Below, piece by piece: positions 23,429 through 35,622 of a DNA stretch of 64,000 nucleotides (position 1 is its first letter; each line of letters starts with the position of its first letter). Both the position numbers and the translations under genes were made by a program. The stretch is from Archegozetes longisetosus. Lineage: Eukaryota; Arthropoda; Arachnida; Sarcoptiformes; Trhypochthoniidae. The stretch is taken from positions 7,645,843 through 7,709,842 of the forward strand of contig JAEMBT020000003.1 of assembly GCA_018873245.2 (NCBI GenBank), given 5' to 3'. The notes beneath the pieces are model-generated. The model made no database searches, was not told the origin of the DNA, and worked only from the letters and a program-made list of their open reading frames with translations.

Positions 23429-26400
23429 ATGTTTGGCGCAAATAATAATAAGACGTTATTCGGTACTTCAAGCACTTCAAGTGCTTTTGGACAACCGACC
23501 ACTTGTGAGTATTATTATCATTGTTACCATTATCATTTCAAATTCAAATGCTAATCGTTGCCCTAATTATTTATCAATTAACCCAAAGCTGGTTTTGGAG
23601 TTCAGTCGAATCCAAGCAGCGGACCGTTTGGGACATTAGGTGGATCACAAGCACCACAACAACAGTCTATATTTGGCTCGACAACAACTCAGCCATTGTT
23701 CGGTTCGACACAAACTTCAATATTTGGAACAAATCCAAGTACTGCGAACACGAATGCATTTGGTGCTCAACCGACGACGAATGCGTTCGGAGGGACGTCT
23801 TCTTCAATATTTGGAGGAACTCAACAAAGCAGTGCATTATTTGGTGGAAACAGATTCGGTACCACTTCGACCACACCGTTCGGCAGCAGTTCATTGACGC
23901 AACCAATGGCTGCTCCGACGGGAACAACTATCAAATTCGCAGCAGTGGCCGGAACTGATACGATGATGAAAAATGGACAGTCCACTAATATTAACACGAG
24001 ACATCAATGCATTACTTGTATGAGAGAATACGAAAATAAATCGTTGGAAGAGTTGAGACTTGAAGACTACAACGCAAACAGAAAAGGACCGCAACAACAA
24101 AATCTCTTCGGAACCAGTTCTGTGAGCACTGGTTCTTTATTTGGAACCACTTCTACCCCGCAAAATGCCTTCTCTTCGACCTCAAGTACTGGACTTTTTG
24201 GTCAAAACAAACCGGCATTCGGATCACTCGCACCTACTACTACATCAAGTTCTGGACTTTTTAGTTCTTTCAATAAGCCTTTATTTGGAACAACGAGTTC
24301 TTTTCCAACTGTTCAAACTCAAGCTCAGCCCACGTCAATATTTGGATCAAGTTCTACGTCTAATCCTTCATTAAATCAGTCATTCTTTTCTTCGAGTACT
24401 GCCAACACAACTGCAACTGTAAAGCCTCTATTCGGTGGCACAACAGCCCAACCGCAACCACTTTTTGGCCAAACAAGTACACAAAATACGGGATTGGGTC
24501 CAAAACCATTGTTTGGAAGCACTTCGACTTCTGTGCCTCCATTCGGAACAAGTACTAATACATTATTTAATACTGGCAACACATCTAATCTATTCAGTAG
24601 TTCTCAGCCGTCACTCTTCAACACTGGAGCCACTGCTGCCACTAATCCATTGTCCAAACCTTTATTTAATTTTAATAATCCGACATCAATGCCAATAAAT
24701 CCATCCTTAGGAGGAACTGGTGTCACTTCCACTCCAAGTCTATTCGGTAATACTTCCAATTCGTTTAGTAATACAGGATCAATGTTTGGCCCGACTGCCA
24801 CTAGTTTCAACTTCGGTTCGACAAATCCGTCATTTCAAACAAACACTTTTCAGCCAACCGTTGGACTGCAGCCAATAACTACATCACAACCAGTCAGTAC
24901 TGATCAACTGGTAACTCGATTCCAGACATTTCCATACGGAGATTCACCACAATTGCAAATTGATGTCACGATCTCTCCCAATACTAAAGTCAGAACTAAA
25001 TTCACAACTGATCCTAAAACGCTAAATCAGTACAAGATAAGTGCTAAAACCATTGAAAATAGACCGCAACGTATTGCCAATAATTCTGGAAAAACGAATG
25101 CAATGCTGTTCGATGGCCTAGAAGAAGACAACTCAGACGAGACCAAAACAGCCAAAGATATATTCGTTCCGCGAAGAAATATTAAGAAACTGGTTTTTAA
25201 GCCAAAAAATACGTCAATGTCCAATCTGAATGTTAGTCAATCGCCTTCTAGTAATTTCATCAAAACTCAGGAAAGGGAAGCGAATAAATTTGATGACTCT
25301 ATCAGATCAGATATGACCGTTAATGAGTTCATCATAAATGATGAAAGATTTAAAAAGCAAACGCAATCCGCTTCAAAAGAGAGACTAACTATTTCCCCTT
25401 CAGAGAAAGGCGACGTCTCGCCAGTGTTTACTCGTTCGAATACGATTCAAACTGAAACCGAACAAAACGAAAGTCTCCCATCAATTGTAGTTCCCAAATG
25501 TGGAGTTATTCTAACGAGAACTGATTATTACACGATACCTACAATTGAAGAGTTGGACTCAGTTTATGATATGTCGAGTGAGACTTGTATTGTTGACAGT
25601 TTCACAGTTGGTCGACATGATTACGGCTCAATCTATTGGGAAGGGCCTATCGATGTAAAAGGTCTTAATTTGGATGAAATCGTACACATCAGACGTAAAG
25701 AGGTAATTGTCTATCCAGACGAAGAGGCGACACCTAAAGTTGGCGAAGGTCTGAACAGAGCCGCACAAATCACTTTACATCAAGTTTGGCCAATCGATAA
25801 GACGACTCATGAGCTTATTAAAGATAAAGATAGATTACGTTCTATGAGATATGCAGAAAAAATAGAAAATGCAACTCTTAAGTTAGGAGCCACTTTCAAG
25901 GAATACAGACCTGACACCGGCTCCTGGGTTTTCACTGTTAAGCACTTCAGTAAATATGGTATAACAGATGATGACGATGAAGATGAAGAACTTTCAGAGC
26001 AAGGCACTAACAAAAGTATGACTCAAGCGTCTCCACAACAAGTTCTCTCGACTAAAGAATTACTGGTAAACAAGAGAAGTTTGTTCACTAAAGATGTTGA
26101 ACAAAATGGTCAACAGCTGACTATGAATGTGAGTAGTGACGAGCTTTCAGCTAAAGTGCTTCAAACCAAAGATAGTACTATGAATTTTCTACTGGATGAG
26201 AAAGAAGTCGAAGAATTTGATACAATCTGTGCTGACGAGTCATTCGAGTCTGAGTTGCAAACAAGGTACAGTCAATACGACAAAATGCGGTCGACTCTAT
26301 TCGATGATGATGATGAAGCAGTTGTTGTTACTAAAAAGAGCAAAAACTATCCGATTCTGGTTTCACAGAAAGATATGAAAACTAAGAGTCAATTTCAAAG

Positions 26401-28105
26401 TAGTTACTTTTCTCCGATTGTATCGTCGATCGCTAAGCCAGTGATACCTAAGAGAAGAGTTCTAACATTTGAACCCGATACATTTGCGGCAAAAAACAAG
26501 ATCATTTGTGATATAAGCTCTGTTTGTGTTTCTCCAGCACCTAAAATATCATTCTTTAACGGGTCGCGAAAATTCACTTTGATTAAAGGTGGAACTGTTT
26601 TGATTTGTCAGTTGAATTTAATAGATTTGGACGATTCGGCTACTCAAAGATTTGAAGAACAATTTAAGAATAATTCCAATATAATAGTGCCACCAACGAC
26701 CAATCCCGTAATCCCACCATTTATTGAGACGCGAGAGTTTTCCAGGAATTCTCACAACCCGTTAGAACTGGAATTATTGGTTGAAGCGCTTTATGGTAAT
26801 TTGAGTGAAGTTACACCTTATGCTTGCCACCAGGAAAGGATTGATAGAATACAAGTTTGGCTCTTTTCTGTTAACAAAAAGATTTCATTACCTAAAAAGA
26901 CTACATCGAAAATCATTTACTTTCTTTCTACTAATGAATTGGAAGCAGCCGTTGACGAGGCTATAAACGCGAACAATCCACGTTTAGCTCTACTCCTATC
27001 ATGTGGTAATTGTGTTAACAAGGATTTATTGATCTCCCAATTGGACTCTTGGAAGCGTTGTAAAGCAGACCTTTACATTGACACTGATTTATTGAAGATT
27101 TACATCTTACTGTCTGGCCAAATAAATTGGCGAACCAGTAGTGGAGTGGATATCAATGTCCTGGAAGGACTGAATTGGACACAACAGTTAGCGCTCATCC
27201 TATTATACAAGACTCCAGTAGAAGTTGAAAATAACGAACTGGGCATCAATTTATTGCTAACATCTATATCGCAGTTGACTGTATTGCCCGATGATGTTGA
27301 GTATCACTTATTAGCAGCTCATACGCCATGGGTTGCAATGTCCTCTTCACCTAATATCATCGAGTCCTGGTTTCTTCACCAATCATTAAAATCCTATCAT
27401 GTTATTATTGATGAAAATGAATTGAGTACTACCAGTGATGCTGCTCATTGTTTGCTTGCATCTCAAATAACAGACATACGTTGGTCGTGTTTTGTTGCCT
27501 CACATATCAAACACGACAAGATTAGAGAGATGGTAATTAAAGAAATTCTTGGGCGAAATTCCTTGAGTTTGGAACAAAATGAGGAAATAGAGGAATGGCT
27601 TTTGAAAAATATTTCACTGCCTGGCGAATATTTGGCAGAAGCAAAAGCTATCAAATCAAAGGCATACTTTGATTATAAAAATGTTGCGCTTAATCTCATT
27701 AAATGCGAACAATGGACTGAGGCACACGAAGTATTAGTCGAACATGTATTTCCGGAAATGATAATTAATGAAGACTACGATTCCATATCTGAATTGATTT
27801 CACAACTGAGACCACATTCGCACCTAATTTCCAATTGGTTTTCAAGTGGTGCTCATATATACGATACTTATTTGAACTTTTTGCAAAGCTCTAATATTGA
27901 AGATATCAAGTCATTTAATATCCATCAAATGAGATGTAACACAAAGAGGCATGTTTTATGTCAGAGCGAAATGGCTCGAAAAGCAAACATTATATATTCC
28001 GAACTGAGTGGTGGAAGCTTTGCATACAACACACCAATTCCTGATGATTACGCTTTGATTGAGTTGAAAATTAATGCCAAAAAATTGGTTAAACTATTGT
28101 GTTAA
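23429..28105 (+). CDS. NUP98: NUP98-NUP96 nuclear pore precursor
   Basis: One transcript encodes two nuclear pore proteins separated by self-cleavage. Exon 1 is 23429-23504, then an 84-bp intron and one long exon 23589-28105, giving 1530 residues. Seen in order: GLFG/FG repeats (LFGQ, LFGT, IFGS), interrupted at about residues 139-187 by a GLEBS-like RAE1-binding segment (TTIKFAAVAGTD, then HQCITCMREYENKSLEELR); more FG repeats to about 400; a linker with basic segments; and the autoproteolytic domain (YYTIPTIEELD through VFTVKHFSKYG). The expected cut is between F812 and S813 in HFSKYG. The remainder (about 718 residues) is the alpha-helical NUP96 part of the Y-complex, shorter than in vertebrates. 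An almost intronless 4.5-kb exon is notable. Confidence 0.96.
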
Positions 28106-28697
28106 TTGATTTGGCAAATTTTCCTAATTTGGCTTATGTTATAATCTCATAATGCTTTGATAAATCGCTAAATGTTACATCACATCAAATGGTTCAAAAT
28201 TTAAATCTAAACCTTTTATTTAGTTTTATGCTTTGAAGCATAACTCAAGTGTATTGTTATATCAATACTATATCTTTAATTTACAATATATTATTACGAG
28301 TTAATCATTTGCAGGATTTCACTTACTTTTATCTCATTAAATTCAGATATAAAGTGTCTGTATTAATAAATATTTTGTTGTTACAATAACTATTTTGTTA
28401 ATCAATTGGAAAATGTGCAGTTCATTGTTGCGCTTTTCTCTCCAATAGCTATCGATTAGTCTTGAATTTTAGTACAGACTTTAATTTCAAAGGTGTATCT
28501 CTTAATCAAGTTCATAATAGTTTTCAATTTGTATATTTTTGGTCATTGAGTGCGAGTAAATTAACCAATACTACAATTAGATGTTTTATTAAATCGAAAA
28601 CTTCTGTTAGTGATAGCGAATATGTGGTTATGATGTTTAGATCCAAAAACTACTGCATGACCAATATATTTCAAACAAAGCCCTTATGCAGAGCTTA
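28106..28697. other. NUP98-96 3' flank and unassigned AT-rich DNA
   Basis: 3' flanking sequence of NUP98-96. An open frame at 28462-28698 (+) starts from a TTG and shows no recognisable protein, although its codon content is not obviously random. It may belong with the orphan frame that follows. Confidence 0.4.
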
Positions 28698-28901
28698 AGA
28701 TATTTCGATTATACGCGAATACCAATTTGGTGGACCATCAGTCAGAGGCACAGAAAATATATCTAAAGAGACCACGTCTGAAACTAGTCTGACAAGTAGT
28801 TTAACAAAATACATGACAATCAGAGACGCCAGCAGTGTGACCTCTCAGGCCAGTAAATCGCAAGAAACGATTAGTTGTGATGATAGCGATTGTTTGTCAT
28901 A
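28698..28901 (+). CDS. orphan Ser/Thr-rich reading frame, possible terminal exon or relic
   Basis: After an in-frame stop at about 28696 the frame stays open for about 67 codons to a TAA at 28899-28901, reading YQFGGPSVRGTENIS near its start and ETISCDDSDCLS at its end. Composition (Ser/Thr/Asp-rich, higher G+C) is coding-like, but there is no start codon near the beginning and I recognise no family. It could be the last exon of an unknown gene, or a decayed copy. The following 300 bp contain further Lys-rich fragments with stops. Confidence 0.25.
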
Positions 28902-29397
28902 ATTATAATTACAATAATAGTAACTGGTTTAGTGAGTAAAAGAATAAAGAGAATGATTGACGGAAAAAGCATGAAAACTGGTTCTAATGAGACAATAGCT
29001 TCAAACTGATCGGAAGCTTAGGAACATGCGAAAAAGTGATTCATTTAAATAATAGGAAGTAAACATCTTCAAGTGAGAAATTATTGCAAAAATTCGACAA
29101 ATTAAAAGAAAAGTACTGAATCGAGATGCAGACGAAGTCAACGTCAACAATAGAAGCAGATCAGATGGTTGATAAACTCAATAGCAGAAGTGAACAAGTT
29201 TATCACTATAAATAAATCAGAACTTTATTTTTATTGTTATCCTAACAAAATATTATTATAAATAATTCACTTCAGTTATACTTAACAATTGTGTCCATTG
29301 AATGAACTTTATGAAATGTCCTCAAAAATAAGATAACCTAAAAATTGGAGTTTTTAATGATTAGTGATGATTATGAAGAACAAATAGTTGATTTAAT

Positions 29398-30609
29398 TCA
29401 AATGCACAACAGTTTTTTATTATGAATAGAACTTTGAACAGAAGACTTGTGTAACTTAACAAAAGGTCCAGAAGGTGTCAAATATCTTCTCATAGCTTCG
29501 CGAATATGATTAGGAGTAATGCAATAGGAATGCGATGACTCGAATGATAGCTTTAAATCAGTTCTTTTCCTTTTCTTAGACTTTTGGTTATCGATTGGAT
29601 TAATCAAAGGGTTTTTAGGCACTGACTTAGACTGTGACGATAGAAAGAATCCACTGGTTTGAGATAAATTGGTAGGAGAGTAGTCTTCATTACTATCAAG
29701 AGTTTGTCCAGCATTTGTATGATATATAGGAAAGTCATCGTTTGTCATCTTGTTAGGCAATAGTGATGTCAAGGGGTCACAGACATCGCGTTCAGAGTCT
29801 TGTTTGACAAGTAGTGACAGATCGACTATTTGTGAAACTGTCTCATACGCTAAATATTGCAATATTTCTAAAGCAAATATATTAGGTTTTAGTTCCAGCT
29901 GAGAATCTCTTAAGAGCCAATCCCTGAACTTTGTTGGTCTGGCCTTATTAGCAAAGCTGATCTGTCGGGCCGAACAATACTTAATATAATTCGATTGATT
30001 CATATTAGTGGCCATTCTATCGCTTCTGACATTTCTCTCGTGTTTAACACTGTCGACAAAGTTTTCGTCGAATACCACCAAAAGAGCACCCGTTCTATCG
30101 ATCGAACTCAGGAAATCGTAACATAACTTAACGCGTTTTGTCTGTTGTGGAGGTTTTGATGAAATGTCATCAGTGGTGGTGGTATTAGTTGGAATGGATT
30201 CGGAAGAGATGGAAGTGTTAGTGCCAGCGATTGCTTCGATGACATCTTCTTCGTCAATAGATCCTAATTTAGTGACAGACTTCATGTCTTTTAAGGCTAA
30301 ATATTTGACTAAACGCGATAACTTTAACCGATCGAAACGCATAAGAAATAAAATGTCTTCGATTCCAATGAAACGCTGAGCTCTGGTCTGTGCGACTTTC
30401 GAGGCTTCGTTCAAAATGGTAGTCATCTGCTGGTGAACTATCTCTTCGATGAGCTGCGCCGATTCGTACAAAGGCTTGTCATAATCGCCGAACCCATACA
30501 TCATTTGCTGAATCTCTTGGGTATAACTCCCGCGAGAACTACTTGGCGTCCATTTTGGACCAATCGGTGATGACAGCAATGCGTCTAACGTCGGGTTAGA
30601 CAAAGACAT
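29398..30609 (-). CDS. SUPT3H: SUPT3H (Spt3), SAGA complex histone-fold subunit
   Basis: Spt3 belongs to the SAGA coactivator and helps deliver TBP to promoters. This is a single exon encoding 403 residues. Near residues 28-115 is a histone-fold region with the Spt3/TAF13 signature (YTQEIQQMMYGFGD, LIEEIVHQQM, IGIEDILFLMRFDRLKLSRL, KYLALKDMK). Unlike TAF13, a long second half follows with RQISFANKARPTKFRDWLL and a second histone-fold helix set (ALEILQYLAYETVSQIVDLSLLV), then a basic KSKKRKRTDLKL stretch and HIREAMRR near the end. Length and double histone fold favour SUPT3H over TAF13. The start ATG at 30609 fits the short Spt3 N-terminus. Confidence 0.9.
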   Translation of the reverse strand: MSLSNPTLDALLSSPIGPKWTPSSSRGSYTQEIQQMMYGFGDYDKPLYESAQLIEEIVHQQMTTILNEASKVAQTRAQRFIGIEDILFLMRFDRLKLSRLVKYLALKDMKSVTKLGSIDEEDVIEAIAGTNTSISSESIPTNTTTTDDISSKPPQQTKRVKLCYDFLSSIDRTGALLVVFDENFVDSVKHERNVRSDRMATNMNQSNYIKYCSARQISFANKARPTKFRDWLLRDSQLELKPNIFALEILQYLAYETVSQIVDLSLLVKQDSERDVCDPLTSLLPNKMTNDDFPIYHTNAGQTLDSNEDYSPTNLSQTSGFFLSSQSKSVPKNPLINPIDNQKSKKRKRTDLKLSFESSHSYCITPNHIREAMRRYLTPSGPFVKLHKSSVQSSIHNKKLLCI

Positions 30610-31795
30610 TCTCTCAAAGTTTTACGACTCAATGAAAATTAATCTTATGTTTTATCAAAAATAAACGAATTGATTATTTGAATAAACATTTGTTAATATT
30701 AACTAATATTTTGTTTAAGAAAAAGTGCGCTAATGTCGCCACAATCGACACTTCAATTACAAGCAATTAGAACCGTAAAGACATGAATTAAACGGCGACT
30801 GCGCTAAAATTGCAGCCAAACTCAAGAAATGACAAACTGAATGAAACTGTAATAAAAACTTTTTGTAGGCTTTGTAACTCTATTAAAAAATAAATACTTT
30901 TCATTGTTAGTGGTAATTATATAACTGATTAAAACCTCATAAGACATTTTGATTATATGTTATAATTAATGGGTCAAATAAAAAACTAAAAAACTCTAAG
31001 GCACATATGCACAAGTCTATTTAAAACGGTTTTAAATTTTGAAACCGACTTAGATATTGAAACTCGTTTTAAAACTGATCCACAACAAATAATGAAAACA
31101 GTTTTGACTGAAATAGGGATTTAAACTAAAACTCCTTTTACTAGTTTTAAAGACGGTTTTAAATAAAAAATAATGAACTTTCATATAAAAGAGGAAATTA
31201 ATAGACATTTAAAATAGATATTTGCTAAAATTATATCAAATTAATATAAGTTAAGTATTTTTAGTAATACTTGTAAACGTGACAAAATATGAGTAATTTA
31301 GAGAAAGAATAAGTTCGGGTTATCACCAATAAAACAAAATTAATAATAAAATGAATGAAACTATCAAAAATGTGAAAAAAATTATTTAAGACGCCAAGCT
31401 GGTAACACTACCAATATTCGAGATTCTACCCTGAAATAAGATACCATCATCGTAAATCGTCAAAAGTTGTAGTATAGTAAAATAATGATAGATCACTTCA
31501 AATAAAATATCTTAAGATTTACAATTTCGAATAATCTAATGTTAAGTAGAAATGGTTCGAGAAATCAATCGACTAATTTTTAAAAAACAATAAATTTCTC
31601 GCTATTATTCTCTTTTTGTTTGGCTTATCTTAGTCTAGAATGAATTCGAATAAGGAGAACATCAAACGCGAACATCTCTCATTTCCTAAAATATTAACAT
31701 GTGAATAATTTGAATATTTTAAAACTTTTCTAAAACAGTGTCAAAATCCTCTCTCACATAAAAGACATTAATTGGTACGCATCGGATCTTCTTAG
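30610..31795. other. SUPT3H upstream region and AT-rich intergenic DNA
   Basis: Contains the probable SUPT3H promoter, including a block at 30768-30853 that recurs inverted at 37332-37421. At 31020-31160 short words of the type AAAACGGTTTTAAA recur several times in a degenerate, self-complementary pattern. An ATG frame at 31641 (MNSNKENIKREHLSFPKILT) stops after 21 codons and could be a degraded 5' exon of the receptor-like gene downstream; this is uncertain. Confidence 0.45.
30768..30853 (-). repeat. copy 1 of an 86-bp inverted duplicate upstream of SUPT3H
   Basis: Reads on the minus strand as GTTTCATTCAGTTTG, then TTTGGCTGCAAT, GCAGTCGCCGTT and ATTCATG, ending TACGGTTCTAA. The same words occur in the same order on the plus strand at 37332-37421. 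It lies about 160-245 bp upstream of the SUPT3H ATG, in a promoter-like position. Confidence 0.8.
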
Positions 31796-33111
31796 CAAGG
31801 ATTCAGACAAGGATTGGCCTCATTTGTTTCTTTTCCTTATTATCCAATTCCTGTGGTAGAGGATTTAGTAGATGGTTTTAATGTTAAGTTATCGCGTTTT
31901 ATTGGATTCTCCGAAAGATCTACGATAGAAAGCAAAACACAAAAACGCAAATTTAATACTCAATTTGATTATTCGCTTCCTGAAATTATTTTTAAAATCA
32001 AAGGTTATAATACGTTTTATTTGAATTTTATTAGATGAAAGACCGTTATTTGATTACTTCAACTGCTTTGATATTGAGATCTATTATTGCATTATGTTAT
32101 CTCTGCTGGTATTTGGACTTCTGTCCGCTGTTAGGAACCGAAGTTTATCAACATTGTTCTCAACGCTTTGGGACTTTGGATCTGTTATACTTTCGGATAT
32201 TATTGCTCGAAGAATAGTTGGTAATTTCTCGAGAGTAATGACTGGACTACGGCTTTTATGTTCTCTTGTACTACTGACTGTGTTTGCTGCTGGATTATGG
32301 AATTTCATGATACATAAGGATACAATCAATAAGATAGATTCATGGGATGACTTACACACTAAACCACAGTGGAAGAAAATAAAAATTTACTCACCATATT
32401 TTTTCGAAATGAGTGAATTCATTCTTCGTGATTCATCACCAATGGCTTCAGATCTCAGGGAGAGATCAATTATGTATGATCCGTTTAAGTTTATCTTTGA
32501 TAAGAAAGCAGTTGAAAACATGATGCAAGATGTCATGAATGAGAGGCAGTTCACAGTTTGGATAGTCTTGTATTGCATTACTACAAAATCAGGTTTAAAG
32601 ACATGTTAAGACATTTAGGTTCAGGATTTGATTATCATACATCGAGATCAGGTTTTGGAGTGAAACATTATTTCATTCAGTTTTCACCTAGATTTGGTTC
32701 AAATATTATCAATAAATTCAACACTCTGTAAGTTGAAAATTGAGATTTATTTCACATAACAATATTTTCTGTTTGAAGTATGGCTCGATTGATTGATATG
32801 GGTATTTATGAATATGAAGGTCGCAAATCCCTTAGACTTAATGGATATGGACCTGATATTACCACTGAAGTTGACACTGAAGCTTATGAATTCGGGCCTA
32901 TCACTTTGAAGCAAATGAAAGGAGTTTCATTGTAATTTTCATTTTTCACACTTTCAATATATACATTTTTCTAATGGAATTATTGATTCATCACTTTTTG
33001 GGCAGAATATGCACTTTTGTTTCCCAAGTGTTACACAATTCTCGTATTATATCATATTTATTGAAATTTTATTATTTCTGTATCAATTCGAATAGAGTTA
33101 ATCCTCGATAA
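31796..33111 (+). CDS. ionotropic glutamate receptor-like (IR) gene, 5' part missing
   Basis: Deduced open segments with matching phases: 31796-32003, 32035-32592, 32619-32727, 32779-32931 and 33006-33111. Seen: FDYSLPEIIFKIK (end of the first ligand-binding lobe), RPLFDYFNCFDIEIYY leading into M1 (MLSLLVFGLLSAV), then LFSTLWDFGSVIL (pore/M2 position) and RLLCSLVLLTVFAAGLW (M3 position), KIDSWDDLHTK (start of the second lobe), and LIDMGIYEYEG then ITLKQMKG before the M4 position. This is the core order of chemosensory ionotropic receptors. No start codon or N-terminal lobe is evident upstream. Two of the required introns would be only 31 and 26 bp, so frameshifts in a dying gene are an alternative. 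Confidence is for family, not function. Confidence 0.5.
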
Positions 33112-35622
33112 TTACATTTTAAGTTTTACATTATATTTAATGGCACAATACCAACACAAAGCATTTTATCAAACACTTAATCAGTTTCTAGACAACTTTC
33201 TGATCCCACACTTTATACCTATTGTCCAGATGAATTGTGATTAAATTATCATTACGTCGGTAATATATTAAAATTTGTGAAGAGCATTAGTCTAAAATTT
33301 TGAGCTTCAAGCTCGAACTTCTATAAGTGCAGCTCAAAATTGTTGAGCTTTGAGCTGCGCTTATACTAAGAAGCTTGGGTCCAAGCTGCGAGCTGCGTTG
33401 CTGATCTTATGTTAAAAATTAATAATTAAAATCATGAGTAGTAATCTTTGTAACTAGCATTTATCTCAAGTTATAATGATGTATTTGCATAAAATATATA
33501 TTAATTTTGATCGTATAGTTAGAAGAATGAATTCAAATTTAGACATCTGTGTCACTCATAAATAATCGTGTCTTCAGATTGTATTTCACTTTCTTGTCAA
33601 GTCATGTTGAAAACAGTTTCAAACAAGAATTTTCTCTCATTTTGAATAATTTTCAAAAATTATTTGAGCTTATCTTTTTTCGAATATAAAGAGATTTAAG
33701 CAGCGAATAGAAATAATATTACTTTTAAGACATAAAACATCATTAATTCTCTCTTCAAATAAACAGTTATTACAAAAATTTTAGTTTAAAGTGAAATTTA
33801 TTTTGAAAACAATAATTCATAATTCAGAAATACATATCACATTAATTCGATAGATCTAATTTAACACCTATTCTGCTAACATACGAGAAGCAGTTCAATA
33901 ATCGTTACTATTTTACAGTTAGTACTATTTTTGTTTAATTTGCTGTTATTTAATAATAAATCGGCTTCAAATGAGCTGAGCTCGAAGCTCAACAATTTGA
34001 GCTTGAAGCGCAGTGCAGCTCAGCACACAGCTAGTTTATACTCTTCACTAATTAAAATCTATCATCAATTGGTTAAAAGATGCTTTTTTGAACAATTCGT
34101 ATTTTGCATTACAGAATTTTGATCTTTGCTTCACTTTACCTCATACTTATGTGGATCAACGAATCAGATGTCACTCAATGGCACATAATTATTTAAAGCA
34201 GAACTTTATTAGAAACTGTCTTTCAGTATATTTCAATTTAACAATTTTCTTTATATTTTCACGATTTTGAATAATTCTGAAACAATCTAAGATTTGTAAC
34301 ATCACTTGTTAGAAGATATTTATCATCTAATTGTCTATTCAAAACTATATGTAAGAATATTTCTCAAGATTCTAAAATTATTAAAACTTTTGTTTCTTAA
34401 GCCAGTTGACTCTGGAACAATAAAGAGTAATAAAAGTCAAAACAGTCTTTATTGCTTCTCTTTGGTCAACTCTGAGCTTTCCTTAAAATTACATGCCTGT
34501 GAAAGCAGATTCTAGAAATATTTTTTGTAATAAAATTAGCGGGAAACACATAAACACTGGTCTCATTTATTTTATCATAACTTTCAATTCAGACATTTCT
34601 GATACAATTTGAGCTATGGATAAGCAGTAATCACTGCTTGGAAAACTCTCAAATGAGCGTCTAAAGTAGCCAAAACCTTTTAAATTTTTGATAGTAACGT
34701 GATTTAATATTACTTTAATTACTTAACTAAAATTTTTAATGATAGCTAAAGAAGTATACGACAACGGAATTAGTCCAACAAAAAATTCTAATAGGATTTA
34801 AAACCATATAAAACCTTTGGACTTAAAGCCATGCTATAGCACGAGTACTATAGTTGTTATTGAATATCAAAATTAACTTCCAATGACTAAAAATAAACTA
34901 ATAGAAAGTTTTTCAAATAAATTAAATATCGCAAATTTAGTTAAGATTTTAGGATCAAAGGAGGCGATCCATATAATCAACTTAATTGATAACAAGGAAT
35001 CATTCTAATTCACTACTTGTATTTATTTTACTGACCTAAATTTTTATCTTTAATATTTATTACTTTATCATCAAACGTGTGGTGGTCAATATGAGGAACA
35101 TTTATAGGCAAGCCTACGAGAATTTAAAATTAGTTTAAAATTAGGTTTTGACTCTTTCATTCAATCTTCTTTCGGATTTGATTGAAGTATCAAGTATGAG
35201 TGGAGAGCTTAGAATAAGCATTTTGTAATACTCTTGTATTTGAATTTCATGTTTCAGATTTGGTACGTTTGTTTATACCATTTCTATTAAATAAAGCATA
35301 TCTTGAAGAAAAGTGTTCAACTCTACATTCGGATCGTGAAATTGCAAAAAATTTGTTTGCATAATAAGTCAGTTTAATTGGCTACTTTTCCATGAAGCTT
35401 GGGAAGCCATTACATATCTATATATTCATTATCAGCATGACTTGACAAACATTAAAGCTCAAGCCACGCCCATCTTCGGTCACTTCTAGGATCCACCCAC
35501 CAGAAAATTTTAAGCCACACGCACCAAAATTTTCTTCTAAATATACTGTTTAAGAATATGCAAACAGATTATCAAAATTACTTCCGCGAGAGGAGTTATG
35601 AATTTTCAAAGTTCGACATTTC
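33112..35622. other. repeat-bearing intergenic DNA
   Basis: No supported gene. It contains an AGCT-rich inverted repeat (listed separately) and otherwise AT-rich sequence. Plus-strand frames at 33931, 34088 and 34306 overlap the repeat or low-complexity DNA and have no recognisable product. Confidence 0.55.
33295..34035. mobile_element. MITE-like element with AGCT-rich inverted ends
   Basis: The left part (33295-33405) is dense in GAGCTT/CAAGCTC/GAGCTGCG words. The right part (33960-34035) carries the reverse complement in matching order: GAGCTGAGCTCGAAGCTC, CAACAATTTGAGCTTGAAGCGCAG. Arms of about 50-100 bp flank about 550 bp of AT-rich DNA without coding potential. A related word run (CGAGCTGCTGAGCTTGAAA) occurs near 42210. 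No target-site duplication was found by eye, so the exact ends are unknown. Confidence 0.5.

Noticed and set aside
23433..24810. Alternative-frame ORFs inside the NUP98 FG-repeat region
   Set aside because: Repetitive composition keeps several frames open; only the FG-repeat frame is consistent with the rest of the gene.
29398..30609. TAF13 assignment from the first histone fold
   Set aside because: TAF13 is only about 125 residues; the long second half with another histone fold and the KFRDWLL motif fits SUPT3H.
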